Positions 43,279-51,759 of a DNA stretch of 64,000 bases are shown piece by piece. The stretch's first letter is position 1; each line of letters starts with the position of its first letter. The position numbers and the translations under genes were made by a program. This stretch comes from Candidatus Geothrix skivensis (lineage in GTDB: Bacteria > Acidobacteriota > Holophagae > Holophagales > Holophagaceae): NCBI GenBank assembly GCA_016721195.1, contig JADKIO010000005.1:370001-434000 (forward strand). The letters run 5' to 3'. The notes under the pieces were generated by a model. It made no database searches. It was given only the letters and a program-made list of their open reading frames with translations, and was not told where the DNA came from.

Positions 43279-43626
43279 ATGGCTCACGAGGGTCACGAAC
43301 ACGGACCGAACTGCAACCACGATCAGGACGAATCCTTCGAAATCGAAGTCGTAGAACTCGAAGACGAGAACGGCGAGAAGGAGGAGTTCGCGATCCTGGA
43401 AGAGCTCGCGTTCGAGGACCGCAACTTCGCCATCCTCGCGCCCCTGGCCGAGCTGCAGGCCCAGGAGGAGGGCACCGCGGATCCCGAGGAGGGCCTGAGC
43501 CTGGAGATCTTCGAGGTGAAGGACGAGATGTTCACCCCCCTCGAGGATGAAGCCCTGGCCGAGCGCCTCATGAAGCACCTCGACGAGCAGGAAGCCAAGC
43601 TCAAGGCCGAGGAAGAAAAGGACTAG
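43279..43626 (+). CDS. small acidic DUF1292-like protein
   Basis: 115 residues, strongly acidic, with a His-rich N-terminus (MAHEGHEHGPNCNHD). The middle (IEVVELEDENGEKEEFAILEELAFEDRNFAILAPL) matches the DUF1292 pattern known from small Firmicutes proteins linked to yqgF-type genes. The HEGHEHGPNCNH stretch could bind metal. A consensus ribosome-binding site (AAGGAGGAG) fixes ATG 43279. Function unknown. A bidirectional-looking terminator follows. Confidence 0.82.
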   Translation: MAHEGHEHGPNCNHDQDESFEIEVVELEDENGEKEEFAILEELAFEDRNFAILAPLAELQAQEEGTADPEEGLSLEIFEVKDEMFTPLEDEALAERLMKHLDEQEAKLKAEEEKD

Positions 43627-43642
43627 CCGTTAACCCTGGACG

Positions 43643-43673
43643 GAAGAAGGCCCCCAGAATGGGGGCCTTCTTC
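43643..43673. terminator. terminator between convergent genes
   Basis: Perfect 13-bp stem (GAAGAAGGCCCCC with GGGGGCCTTCTTC, loop AGAAT). The TTCTTC arm serves transcripts from the plus strand, and the same arm read on the minus strand also ends in TTCTTC, so it may serve both the DUF1292-like gene and the isocitrate lyase gene. Confidence 0.8.
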
Positions 43674-43733
43674 GTATCACCCGAGGCGCGGGGCCGACCA
43701 TGACGAAGGCCGGCGCCCGTCGAGGTCGAGGGC

Positions 43734-45992
43734 TCAGCCTTCCTTCCGGATGAGCTTGCCCAGGGCCTGCTTGCCAGGGTCCAGAAGCTCCTTGACCCGG
43801 GCCTGGTTGATGTCGGCCACGATGATCTGGCCGACCTCCTGGGCCACCTCCGAGAAGAGCCCCTGATCCCGCATCTTGCCCGCCTGGTACTGGTTGTCCT
43901 CGGTGGGGGTGACGTAGTGGACGGAATCCACCTTGTAGCGGTGGACCAGGTAGAGGTGGACCAGGGTCATGAGCCGCTTCTTCCGCAGCAGGTCCGAGAA
44001 GGTGTTCTGGTCTCTTACGGAGAGGATGCTCCGGCCCCGGCGGTCCCGGATGGGGGCGAAGATCAGGTTGGCGTGCTTCTCGCCGCCCTTCCCGACCACC
44101 GCGAGCTCCAGCAGCTCTGAACCCGCCCGGTGGGGCAGCAGGGTGACGCCGAGGCTCTCCTGGATGCCGTAGTGCTCCCGCCAGAGCGCCAGCCAGTCCT
44201 CCAGGACCTTCTTCGGGACTTCGGTCTGGATGAGATGCTGGTGCTGGGTCGAGCCCTTCCCCATGGCCTTGGTGGTGGAGGTCCGGCCCGAGGACGCCGC
44301 CAGGGCCGCATCCAGCCTGGGTCCGCCCACGAGGGTCTGGGGGGTCCGGTAGGGCGATTCCAGGAGGCGGAACTTCCGCTGGAGGTTGGCCAGCGCGAGC
44401 ATCCCGTCCTGCTGCAGGGCGGTGGCGAAATCCTCCGCCGCCAGGCCGTCGATCTGGTGCCCGCCATAGGTGATGAAGTTGAACACGAAGCCCATCTTCC
44501 CCAGTTCCTCGGGGAAGCGGCGCATGTCGTCCTCGCTCATGCCCGTCGAATCCCAGCTGAAGGAGGGCGACAGGTTGTAGGCCAGCATCTGGTCGGGGAA
44601 CACCGCGTGGATGGCGTCCGCAAAGAGCTTTGCGTCGGCCAGATCCGCCGTCTTGGTCTCCATCCAGAGGATGTCGGCGAAGGGGGCGGCCGCCAGGGAC
44701 TTGGCGATCGCGTAGGGAATGCCCCCGCGGACCTGGTAGTAGCCCTCGGCGGTCTTGGCGGTTTCGCAGTCCCAGGTCACGAAGATCCCGAGCTTTTCGG
44801 CCTGCTCCTGGGCCGAGGCCAGGGAGGCCGTCCGGGCGAAGGCATTCCAGCCCTCGAGGGTGATGGGGAAGGTCTCGCCTTCGGAAAGCCTGAAGGCGAG
44901 CACCTCGGCCACGGCGTCCCCGTAGGTCTGCAATCCGGCGTCCTCCTCCCAGGCCTCCATGAACTGCGACTCGACCTTGTCGAACATGGCGTCGAGGTGA
45001 ACGAAGGAACCCTTGAGCCAGGCGGCGGCGTGCTCGGCAATCACCGCGTCGAGGCCGGAACGGTCCAGCCAGGCGTCGGCGGCCTGGTACTGGAACTCGG
45101 GGATCTCGTAGAGCAGGTGTCCGTTGAGCTCGCTGATGCCAAGGGCGTAGAACCGGCGGTGCAGGGCGAGGATGCAGGTCTTGTAGGAGGGCACGAAGGG
45201 ATTGGTGGCCCCCAGGATGAAGGGCTGGTCCCGCTCATCGTTCCGGCCTTCCAGCAGGTTGGCCGCTTCGGCATCGGTCCGGGCCACGATGATGCCCGGG
45301 ACCCGCATGACGTCGAGCTGGAAGCGGGCCGCGTTCAGCCGCTTGATCTGCTCGTCGGAGGGCACCAGGACCTTGCCGCCCTGGTGGCCGCACTTCTTGG
45401 TGCCCGGTCGCTGATCCTCGATGTGGTAGCCGGGGATGCCGGCCTCCACGAAGCGCCGCACCAGGTTCCGGACGTGGGGATCCCCCCCGTGGCCGGTGTC
45501 GGCGTCGGCGATGATGAAGGGGCGGAAATCGACCTCGGGTGCGGCGGCGAGCTGGGCCGGGGACATGCGGGCCCGGAGGAAGCGCTGGTTCCGGTCCGCC
45601 GTGAGCAGGGCCCGCACCAGCCCCGAGGCCTCGTCGGGCACCTGGGAGAGGGGGTAGCTGGCCAGATCCGGCCCCGGGTCCTCACTCACCGAGCCCTTGG
45701 CCGAGGTGGCCCAGCCCCCCAGGTAGATTGCCTCGATCCCCTTCCGCTTCATGGTCACCGCCTGGCCCGGCGAATAGGGGCCGAAGGTGGTGATGGACTT
45801 CCGGGCCGAGAACAGCTGCCGGAGCCGGGCATGGAAGGCCTCCGCCGCCTCTCTGGCGACGGTGTAGTCCTGGGCGATGAGGCCCCGCTGCTCGACCACC
45901 TGCCGCGCGGAGTAGACCCGACGGATGCCGGCGAACCGCGGGCCGTCGATGTACGCCTGAGTGGCCTGGAGATCTTTTTCGAAGGGATTCAT
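43734..45992 (-). CDS. aceA: isocitrate lyase, long type
   Basis: Splits isocitrate into glyoxylate and succinate (glyoxylate shunt). 752 residues, against about 430 for the Escherichia coli type; this is the long form with an inserted domain, as in mycobacterial AceA2. Signature KKCGH (in TKKCGHQGGK) with the catalytic Cys, IADADTGHGG for Mg binding, and NLSPSFSWDSTGM and QHQHLIQTE near the C-terminal half are present. The frame continues upstream antisense to the next gene; ATG 45992, preceded by AGGAG, is the true start. Divergent from the fused hydro-lyase gene. Malate synthase is not in the window. A methylisocitrate substrate cannot be excluded. Confidence 0.93.
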   Translation of the reverse strand: MNPFEKDLQATQAYIDGPRFAGIRRVYSARQVVEQRGLIAQDYTVAREAAEAFHARLRQLFSARKSITTFGPYSPGQAVTMKRKGIEAIYLGGWATSAKGSVSEDPGPDLASYPLSQVPDEASGLVRALLTADRNQRFLRARMSPAQLAAAPEVDFRPFIIADADTGHGGDPHVRNLVRRFVEAGIPGYHIEDQRPGTKKCGHQGGKVLVPSDEQIKRLNAARFQLDVMRVPGIIVARTDAEAANLLEGRNDERDQPFILGATNPFVPSYKTCILALHRRFYALGISELNGHLLYEIPEFQYQAADAWLDRSGLDAVIAEHAAAWLKGSFVHLDAMFDKVESQFMEAWEEDAGLQTYGDAVAEVLAFRLSEGETFPITLEGWNAFARTASLASAQEQAEKLGIFVTWDCETAKTAEGYYQVRGGIPYAIAKSLAAAPFADILWMETKTADLADAKLFADAIHAVFPDQMLAYNLSPSFSWDSTGMSEDDMRRFPEELGKMGFVFNFITYGGHQIDGLAAEDFATALQQDGMLALANLQRKFRLLESPYRTPQTLVGGPRLDAALAASSGRTSTTKAMGKGSTQHQHLIQTEVPKKVLEDWLALWREHYGIQESLGVTLLPHRAGSELLELAVVGKGGEKHANLIFAPIRDRRGRSILSVRDQNTFSDLLRKKRLMTLVHLYLVHRYKVDSVHYVTPTEDNQYQAGKMRDQGLFSEVAQEVGQIIVADINQARVKELLDPGKQALGKLIRKEG

Positions 45993-46124
45993 GGCGGGCT
46001 CCTGTCGGCTGCTGAGTTCATGCGGGGGATTGGTGCCGATCCTAACTCCCAAGAAGGCTCTTGGGACCTCCCTTTTTCGGGCTGACCGAAGGTAGGTTGG
46101 GATCCTTTCGCTTACCCTGAAAGG

Positions 46125-48071
46125 ATGCTGGCTGACTCTGTTCGCTTTGATGGCCGAATCCTCTTCCTCACTGAGGATCCGGGGAAAGTCCTCCGCCAGC
46201 TGGCGGGCGAAGACCTGGAGCTCGCGGAGACGGACCCCCTTCGGGACCAGATCAGCACCGACGAGATCACGCCGGCCTTCATCTGCTACCACTTCGACGA
46301 AAAGCTGGGGGACTTTCCCTACCTGGGCCTGAGGTGCGGCCAGGCCTTCCCCCTGAAGGAAGGCTCGGTGCGGGCCGGTGGTTTCGCCGTCAGCGTGGCC
46401 GGGAAGCGCCGGGGCAAGGGCAGCAGCCGGGAGGCCAGCCCCTATGCGGAACTTTGCGCCGGGATCCGCCTGGTGATCGCCGAAAGCTTCGAGCGCATCT
46501 ACCGCCAGAACGCCCAGAACCTGGGGCTGCTCACCAGCACGGACTTCGGGCTGATCCCCCGGATCCGGCGGGGCGAGGCCATCCCCCTGGCGGAGTTCAC
46601 GGCGGGCCTGGACCCGGTCACCGCGGAGATCGTGCGTCGGGGCGGCCTCTTTGCCTACAACGCCGCACGCCTCCGGGGCGACACCGTGCCGCCGCTGCCG
46701 GAGCACGCTCCGCGCCCCATGACCTACGCGGAGAAGCTGCTGGCCAGGGCCACGGTGGTGGACGCGGCGGCGGGGCAGGTGGGGCTGCCCGTCGTGAAGC
46801 CCGGGGATGGCCTCTTCGTGCGGGCCGACTGGCGCTTCAGCCACGAGTACGTGACCCCCATGGCCGCGCGCTTCCTGGAGAGGGCCCTGGGCTCCGCCGT
46901 GGCCTTGCGGAATCCTGAGCGGATCCTGGCCTTCCGGGACCACCTGACCTTCCTGCACCACAGCATGGTGCCCGAGCACCGGGCCATGGGCCTGCTCTCC
47001 GTGGCCGAGCGCCTGAAGCCCGCCCAGGAGGCCTTCTGCACGAAGCACGGCATCCGGCTCCATGGCGAGCTGCCGGATGGCTCCGGAAGCGAAGGCATCT
47101 GCCACGCCATCATGGCGGAGCAATACGTGCTGCCAGGCCAGGTGGTGGTGGGCACGGATTCCCATACGCCCCATGCGGGCGCCCTGGGCTGTTTCGCGTT
47201 TGGGGTTGGCACCACGGACATCGCCTGCGCCTGGGTGACGGGGGATGTGCGTGTCACGGTGCCACCCACCTTCAGGGTGCGCCTGACGGGTCGCCTGCGG
47301 GCGAACGTGTCGGCCAAGGACCTGGTCCTGCACCTGCTGGCCCAGCCCCTCATCCGGGAGGGTGGCGCCCTCGGCCATGTCATCGAGTACACCGGCGAGG
47401 GTCTGCTGGACCTCGACACCGACGAGCGGGCCACCCTCACCAACATGGCCGCAGAAATCGGCGGCTTCACGGGGCTCATCGCGCCGGACGGCGAGACGGT
47501 GCGCTTCGTGAAGGAGCGCCGGGGCGTGGAGCTGACGCTGGAACCCTGGATGCGCGGTGACGATGGGGCGGAGTACGCGCACACCCTGGACGTGGACTGC
47601 GCGGCTCTGGGCCCCATGCTGGCCCGCCCCGGCGACCCCGGGAACGGCCTGCCCCTGGCCGATCTGGGCGATTCCGTGGCCATCGGCATCGCCTACCTGG
47701 GCAGCTGCACCGGCGGCAAGCGGGAGGACCTGCGGCGGGCTTTCGAGGTGGTGCAACCCGCCGTCGAAGCTGGCCTGAAAGTACCAGAGGGTGTGCAGTT
47801 CTTCGTGCAGTGCGGCAGCGAGGACGTGCGCCGCTATGCCGAGGCCCAGGGCTGGCTGGCGGCCTTCGAGGCGGTGGGGGCCGTGGTGCTGGGCAGCTCC
47901 TGCGGGGCCTGCATCAACGCGGGACCGGGCGTATCCACGCGCCCCGACCAGGTGACCATCAGCGCCATCAACCGGAACTTCCCCGGGCGCAGCGGCCCGG
48001 GCCAGGTGTGGCTGGCCAGCCCCGCCACCGTCGCCGCCAGCGCCCTGGCGGGGCGCATCGTGGGCGCCTGA
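46125..48071 (+). CDS. aconitase/isopropylmalate-isomerase family hydro-lyase, small-large domain fusion
   Basis: [4Fe-4S] hydro-lyase of 648 residues in a reversed order: an N-terminal LeuD-like swivel domain (~1-200: ISTDEITPAF, KGSSREASPYAELCAGIRLVIAESFERIYRQNAQNLGL) fused to a LeuC-like catalytic part (DHLTFLHHSMVPEHR, VVGTDSHTPHAGALG, and cluster cysteines in YLGSCTGG and SSCGACINAGPGVSTRP). Such fusions exist in several bacterial lineages and are annotated as aconitase-family proteins with uncertain substrate. Divergent from isocitrate lyase by 132 bases, which suits an aconitate/isocitrate or methylaconitate role. Stop overlaps the next ATG by one base. ATG 46125 has only a weak ribosome-binding site. 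Confidence 0.87.
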   Translation: MLADSVRFDGRILFLTEDPGKVLRQLAGEDLELAETDPLRDQISTDEITPAFICYHFDEKLGDFPYLGLRCGQAFPLKEGSVRAGGFAVSVAGKRRGKGSSREASPYAELCAGIRLVIAESFERIYRQNAQNLGLLTSTDFGLIPRIRRGEAIPLAEFTAGLDPVTAEIVRRGGLFAYNAARLRGDTVPPLPEHAPRPMTYAEKLLARATVVDAAAGQVGLPVVKPGDGLFVRADWRFSHEYVTPMAARFLERALGSAVALRNPERILAFRDHLTFLHHSMVPEHRAMGLLSVAERLKPAQEAFCTKHGIRLHGELPDGSGSEGICHAIMAEQYVLPGQVVVGTDSHTPHAGALGCFAFGVGTTDIACAWVTGDVRVTVPPTFRVRLTGRLRANVSAKDLVLHLLAQPLIREGGALGHVIEYTGEGLLDLDTDERATLTNMAAEIGGFTGLIAPDGETVRFVKERRGVELTLEPWMRGDDGAEYAHTLDVDCAALGPMLARPGDPGNGLPLADLGDSVAIGIAYLGSCTGGKREDLRRAFEVVQPAVEAGLKVPEGVQFFVQCGSEDVRRYAEAQGWLAAFEAVGAVVLGSSCGACINAGPGVSTRPDQVTISAINRNFPGRSGPGQVWLASPATVAASALAGRIVGA

Positions 48072-49999
48072 TGGATCCAGTCCACGCCGCCCGCTACCGC
48101 GCACTCATCTTCGCCAACCGATCGCGCGAAGGCGCGCCAACCATGGAGCTCGGCTCCAGGATCCTGGTGGTGGATGTGGCGCGCCAGAGCCTGGGCTTGT
48201 TGGATGGGGCCCGCCTGGCCTTCGAAGCCCCCATCTCCACGTCGATCAACGGCCTGGGCTGCGAGGAGGGCTCGTACCGTACCCCCACGGGCTGGCACCG
48301 CATCCACGCGCGCCTTGGCGCAGGGGCGGAGCCGGGCACGGTCTTCCGGCGCCGGGTGGCCACGGGGGAAGTGTGGCGGGGCGAGGCCCTGGAGGAGGAT
48401 CTGATCCTCACCCGCGTGCTGACCCTGGATGGGCTCGAGGAGGGCTGGAACCATGGCCCCGGGCGGGATTCCCTTGAGCGCTTCATCTACCTGCACGGTA
48501 CCAACCAGGAGGGGCAATTGGGCCGGCCGGTGTCCCACGGCTGCGTGCGCCTGGCCAATGCCGCCGTGATCGAGCTGTTTGAACTCATCCAAGAAGGTGA
48601 CCCGCTGCTCATCGCCGAGGGACTGACGGGTGATGGGTTCGGCCTCGGTCGTCTCCACTTCGCAGGGGTGGCAGGCAGCGGCATGAGTGCCCTGGCCCAG
48701 TTCGTGGCCATGAAGGGGGGCCGGGCCAGTGGCAGCGACCGCAGCTTCGACCGGGGCCAGCGGCCCGAGGCCCGGGCCATGCTGGAGGCCCTGGGCGTGA
48801 CCATCCATCCCCAGGACGGCACAGGGTTGGAGGGCGATTGCGCCGCCCTGGTGGTGTCCACGGCCGTGGAAGAGGAGGTTCCGGATGTGGCCGCAGCCCG
48901 GCGCCTGGGCGTCCCCGTGCTGCACCGCTCGGAGCTGCTGGCGCACCTGGTGGCGAGGTACCGCACCGTGGCGGTGACCGGCACCAGTGGCAAGTCCACC
49001 ACCGTGGCCATGATTTTCGAGATCCTCCGCGGCGCAGGGCTGGATCCGTCCGTCATCACCGGCGGCGAGCTGGTGACCCTGCAGCGGGAGGGCCTCTGGG
49101 GCAATGCCTGGGCGGGGGCCTCAGATCTGCTGGTGATCGAGGCGGACGAAAGCGACGGCTCCGTGGTGCGCTACCAACCCGCCGTGGGCCTGCTGCTGAA
49201 CCTGCAGCGGGATCACAAGGAGATGGATGCGGTGGCCGACATGTTCCGCGTCTTCCGGGCCCAGATCCGCGAAGGCGCCGTGGTGGGGGAGGCGGAGAAC
49301 CTGCGGGAATTCACGGGAGGGGCCCAGGTCTTCGGATTCGGCGAGGGGGTCCAGGTGCGCGCGGAGGATCTCCGGCTCGACGCCGAAGGCTCGGCCTTCG
49401 CGGTAGGAGGGGTGTCCTTCCACCTGCCGGTGCCGGGCCGGCACAACGTGGAGAACGCCCTGGCGGCCATCGGGGCTTGCGCCGCTCTGGGCGTGTCCAT
49501 GGCAGACATGGTGGGCCCCCTGGCCACCTTCCGGGGGGTGGCCCGCCGCTTCCAGGTGCTGGGCAGCGCCCGCGGGGTCACGGTGGTGGATGACTTCGGC
49601 CACAACCCCGCCAAGGTGGCGGCCTCCATCCGGGCTGCCCACCTGCGGGTGGGGGAAGGTGGACGTGTGCTGGCGGTCTTCCAGCCCCACGGCTTCGGCC
49701 CCCTGAAATTCCTGCGCACGGATTTCGTTGCAACCTTCGTCGCGGAACTGAGGCCTGAGGATCACCTCTGGTTCCTGGAGGTGTTCTACGCCGGCGGCAC
49801 GGTCGCCAAGGACATCAGCAGCGCCGAGGTCATCGCAGACATCGCCGCCCTGGGCGTGGCGGCGGAGTGTGCGCCATCGCGTGAATGGCTCGTGCAACGG
49901 CTGGCTTCCGAGGCGCGGTGTGGGGATCTAATCATCGTGATGGGGGCCCGGGATCCCTCCCTCACGATTCTGGCAAGAGCCATCCTGCAGACGCTCTGA
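48071..49999 (+). CDS. L,D-transpeptidase (YkuD)-Mur ligase fusion protein
   Basis: 642 residues in one uninterrupted frame. Residues ~25-185 are a YkuD-type L,D-transpeptidase domain: HGTN with His142 and SHGCVRL with catalytic Cys158. Residues ~195-642 are a MurC/Mpl-like amino-acid ligase: Rossmann start LHFAGVAGSGMSALAQFVAMKG, SGSDRS, P-loop GTSGKST (Lys308; MurC normally GTHGKT), NLQRDHKEMD, DDFGHNPAKVAASIRAA and FQPHGFG. No signal peptide or membrane helix is visible, so the transpeptidase half should be cytoplasmic, unlike normal secreted L,D-transpeptidases. Possible role: editing or recycling of UDP-muramyl peptides; inferred. Its ATG overlaps the hydro-lyase stop. Highly unusual fusion. 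Confidence 0.88.
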   Translation: MDPVHAARYRALIFANRSREGAPTMELGSRILVVDVARQSLGLLDGARLAFEAPISTSINGLGCEEGSYRTPTGWHRIHARLGAGAEPGTVFRRRVATGEVWRGEALEEDLILTRVLTLDGLEEGWNHGPGRDSLERFIYLHGTNQEGQLGRPVSHGCVRLANAAVIELFELIQEGDPLLIAEGLTGDGFGLGRLHFAGVAGSGMSALAQFVAMKGGRASGSDRSFDRGQRPEARAMLEALGVTIHPQDGTGLEGDCAALVVSTAVEEEVPDVAAARRLGVPVLHRSELLAHLVARYRTVAVTGTSGKSTTVAMIFEILRGAGLDPSVITGGELVTLQREGLWGNAWAGASDLLVIEADESDGSVVRYQPAVGLLLNLQRDHKEMDAVADMFRVFRAQIREGAVVGEAENLREFTGGAQVFGFGEGVQVRAEDLRLDAEGSAFAVGGVSFHLPVPGRHNVENALAAIGACAALGVSMADMVGPLATFRGVARRFQVLGSARGVTVVDDFGHNPAKVAASIRAAHLRVGEGGRVLAVFQPHGFGPLKFLRTDFVATFVAELRPEDHLWFLEVFYAGGTVAKDISSAEVIADIAALGVAAECAPSREWLVQRLASEARCGDLIIVMGARDPSLTILARAILQTL

Positions 50000-50032
50000 G
50001 GCAGCCCTGGGCCTAGCTGGAGCGCCGCCTGA

Positions 50033-50440
50033 TCATTTTTCGATGGCGTCGATCAGGGCGTAGATCCGATCCAGCCGGGTCTTCTGGATGCCAGCCCCGA
50101 TCTTGTCTGATTTCGCCTGTTCGCCCGCCAGGATGGCCGGGACCAGCTCCTCCTCCCGGGTCTTCTTGAAGGCTTCCCAGGTGGCCTTGAGTTCCTTGAA
50201 CTCAGCGGGCTTCCCGGCCGGTGCCTTCATCCTGGCCAGGTGGGCACTCACGCGATCGGCGGTGTCCTTGACCAGCTTCTGCTGCTCGGGACTGCGCTTG
50301 TCGCGGTAGAGCGCCATGTTCACCAGGGCTTTCCGGGCGGTGGCGATCTCCTCCTTGAGAGCTGTGAATTCACTGGCCTGGGCGGGGGCTGTCGCGCTCA
50401 GGACCAGAGCCGGGATGATAAGCATGGGTATTGCGTTCAT
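50033..50440 (-). CDS. small secreted helical protein of unknown function
   Basis: 135 residues: signal peptide (IPMLIIPALVLSATAPAQA) then an all-helical Lys/Glu/Ala-rich body (FTALKEEIATARKALVNMALYRDKRSPEQQKLVKDTADRVSAHLARMKA ... IQKTRLDRIYALIDAIEK), probably a four-helix bundle resembling periplasmic 4HB ligand domains. No recognised family. Convergent with the transpeptidase-Mur ligase gene. Confidence 0.72.
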   Translation of the reverse strand: MNAIPMLIIPALVLSATAPAQASEFTALKEEIATARKALVNMALYRDKRSPEQQKLVKDTADRVSAHLARMKAPAGKPAEFKELKATWEAFKKTREEELVPAILAGEQAKSDKIGAGIQKTRLDRIYALIDAIEK

Positions 50441-50603
50441 GGGGTTCCTTTTCCTATTGCGGGAACATCAATTGCTTACTATCTGCTGAGTCGGAGGATT
50501 GATTCATGAGCTTGAGCTTTGGCGATCCCCCTATCGGAAACCTTGCCCGGCACGACGGCATCAACCCGGCTGGGTTCCCCGCCAACCTCGAGGCCCGGAA
50601 CCC

Positions 50604-50865
50604 ATGACCCTCCGCGTAGTCATGGCAATGCTCCGCCAGCCGGAGCGAGGCTGCCCCTGGAGGCTGAAGCAGGATCACCAGAACCTGGCCCGCTACCTGC
50701 CGGAAGAGGCCGCCGAAGTGCTGGAGGCCCTGGCCGCCCACTGGCCTTTTGCTGAACCCACGGAGGTCCTCCTCTGCCCGGAGCGGGGCGATCCCTGACT
50801 GCACCGCCCTCCTTGCCCAGCTGGCGGCGGACCGCGGTGCCTGGGACATCCACAACACAGACAGA
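50604..50865 (+). pseudogene. broken partial copy of mazG
   Basis: Codes for LRVVMAMLRQPERGCPWRLKQDHQNLARYLPEEAAEVLEALAAH, aligned with the first 49 codons of intact mazG at 51760, then continues with LCPERGDP and stops where mazG has LCEELGDLW: the Trp codon TGG is TGA, and about two bases are lost just after. Nucleotide similarity resumes (CTGGCGGCGGACCGCGGTGCCTGGGACATCCA at 50821-50852) and ends about 20 bases before the stop of the outer-membrane protein gene. Not functional as pyrophosphohydrolase. Confidence 0.88.
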
Positions 50866-50877
50866 CCTGGCCCGTGC

Positions 50878-51657
50878 TCAGAATGCGAACTCGAAGATGA
50901 ACTTCAGGGTCCAGCGTTCTGAGACCGCCGTGAGCCCGCGGCCAATGCCCACATTGAACACCAGGGGGCCGTGGTCCACGTCGAGGGTGGCGAACAGGCG
51001 CTGACTCTGCTCCCGCGCCAGGTTCGCATGGTTGAGCAGGCCATGGTCGAGGTACAGCTCCAGGCCCGGGGCAGCGCCCTTCCAGCGGGTGTAGGCAGCC
51101 TTCCAGGCGGTGGCAAAATCCGGCGTGCCACGCCCCTGGCCATCAGAGAGGGGCCAGGTAAAGACCGGGTTCACGGCCAGCATCCAGTCTTCAAGCTGGT
51201 GGCCTGCCAGCACCCGCAGCTCGCTCTCCCAGCGCAGGTCAGAGAAGCTGCGGTTCGTGCGGGCCACCTCCAGGTTCAAGCCCAGGAAAGGCCCCATGGC
51301 CTCCTCCCCTTCGCCGCGGATGGGCAGCCACTTGATGCGGAACTTGGGTCCGGAGAAGCGGTAGTGGTGGTCAGTATCGCGGGCGGTGGGCAGGTAGAGA
51401 CCGATGTCCAGAGTGGGGAGGAGACCGTACGAGATCTCGGGTGTGAGGTTCCAGGAGCCATTGAATGGCAGGCCAGAGGGCGCGTCCTTCGGGCCCTGGA
51501 GAATCCGGTTCAGGTGCACCTCCAGTCCAACTTTCCCTGGTTTCTGGATGTCGTTGGTGTAGACCTGGATCTCGTCGGCAAAGCCCTGGCCTGCCAGGCG
51601 GGCGGCCAGCAGGAATGCCAACAGCAACAGCAATGGGGAGAACCGCGTGCGGGGCAT
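50878..51657 (-). CDS. predicted outer-membrane beta-barrel protein
   Basis: 259 residues. Signal peptide (LLLLLAFLLAARLAGQGFA), then amphipathic beta strands alternating with short turns (GLEVHLNRILQG, SYGLLPTLDIGLYLPT, FRIKWLPIRG, FLGLNLEVART, LRVLAGHQLEDWMLAVNPVFTWPL, LVFNVGIGRGL) and a last strand ending RWTLKFIFEFAF, with the C-terminal Phe recognised by the BAM machinery. Substrate or function unknown; similar proteins are often simply called transporters. It lies between the broken and intact mazG copies, on the opposite strand. Confidence 0.8.
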   Translation of the reverse strand: MPRTRFSPLLLLLAFLLAARLAGQGFADEIQVYTNDIQKPGKVGLEVHLNRILQGPKDAPSGLPFNGSWNLTPEISYGLLPTLDIGLYLPTARDTDHHYRFSGPKFRIKWLPIRGEGEEAMGPFLGLNLEVARTNRSFSDLRWESELRVLAGHQLEDWMLAVNPVFTWPLSDGQGRGTPDFATAWKAAYTRWKGAAPGLELYLDHGLLNHANLAREQSQRLFATLDVDHGPLVFNVGIGRGLTAVSERWTLKFIFEFAF

Positions 51658-51759
51658 GTCACCTCTCTGGGATCGAACGAAAGTAGTCTAGACAGCGATT
51701 TCCTGCCACTGATTTCAGGCTCTGGCGGAGCCACCGGGCATCCCGCCTACACTGGGAGC

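Noticed and set aside
43734..48104. Isocitrate lyase frame read as a 1456-residue fusion
   Set aside because: The upstream 700 codons are antisense to the fused hydro-lyase; ATG 45992 has a good ribosome-binding site.
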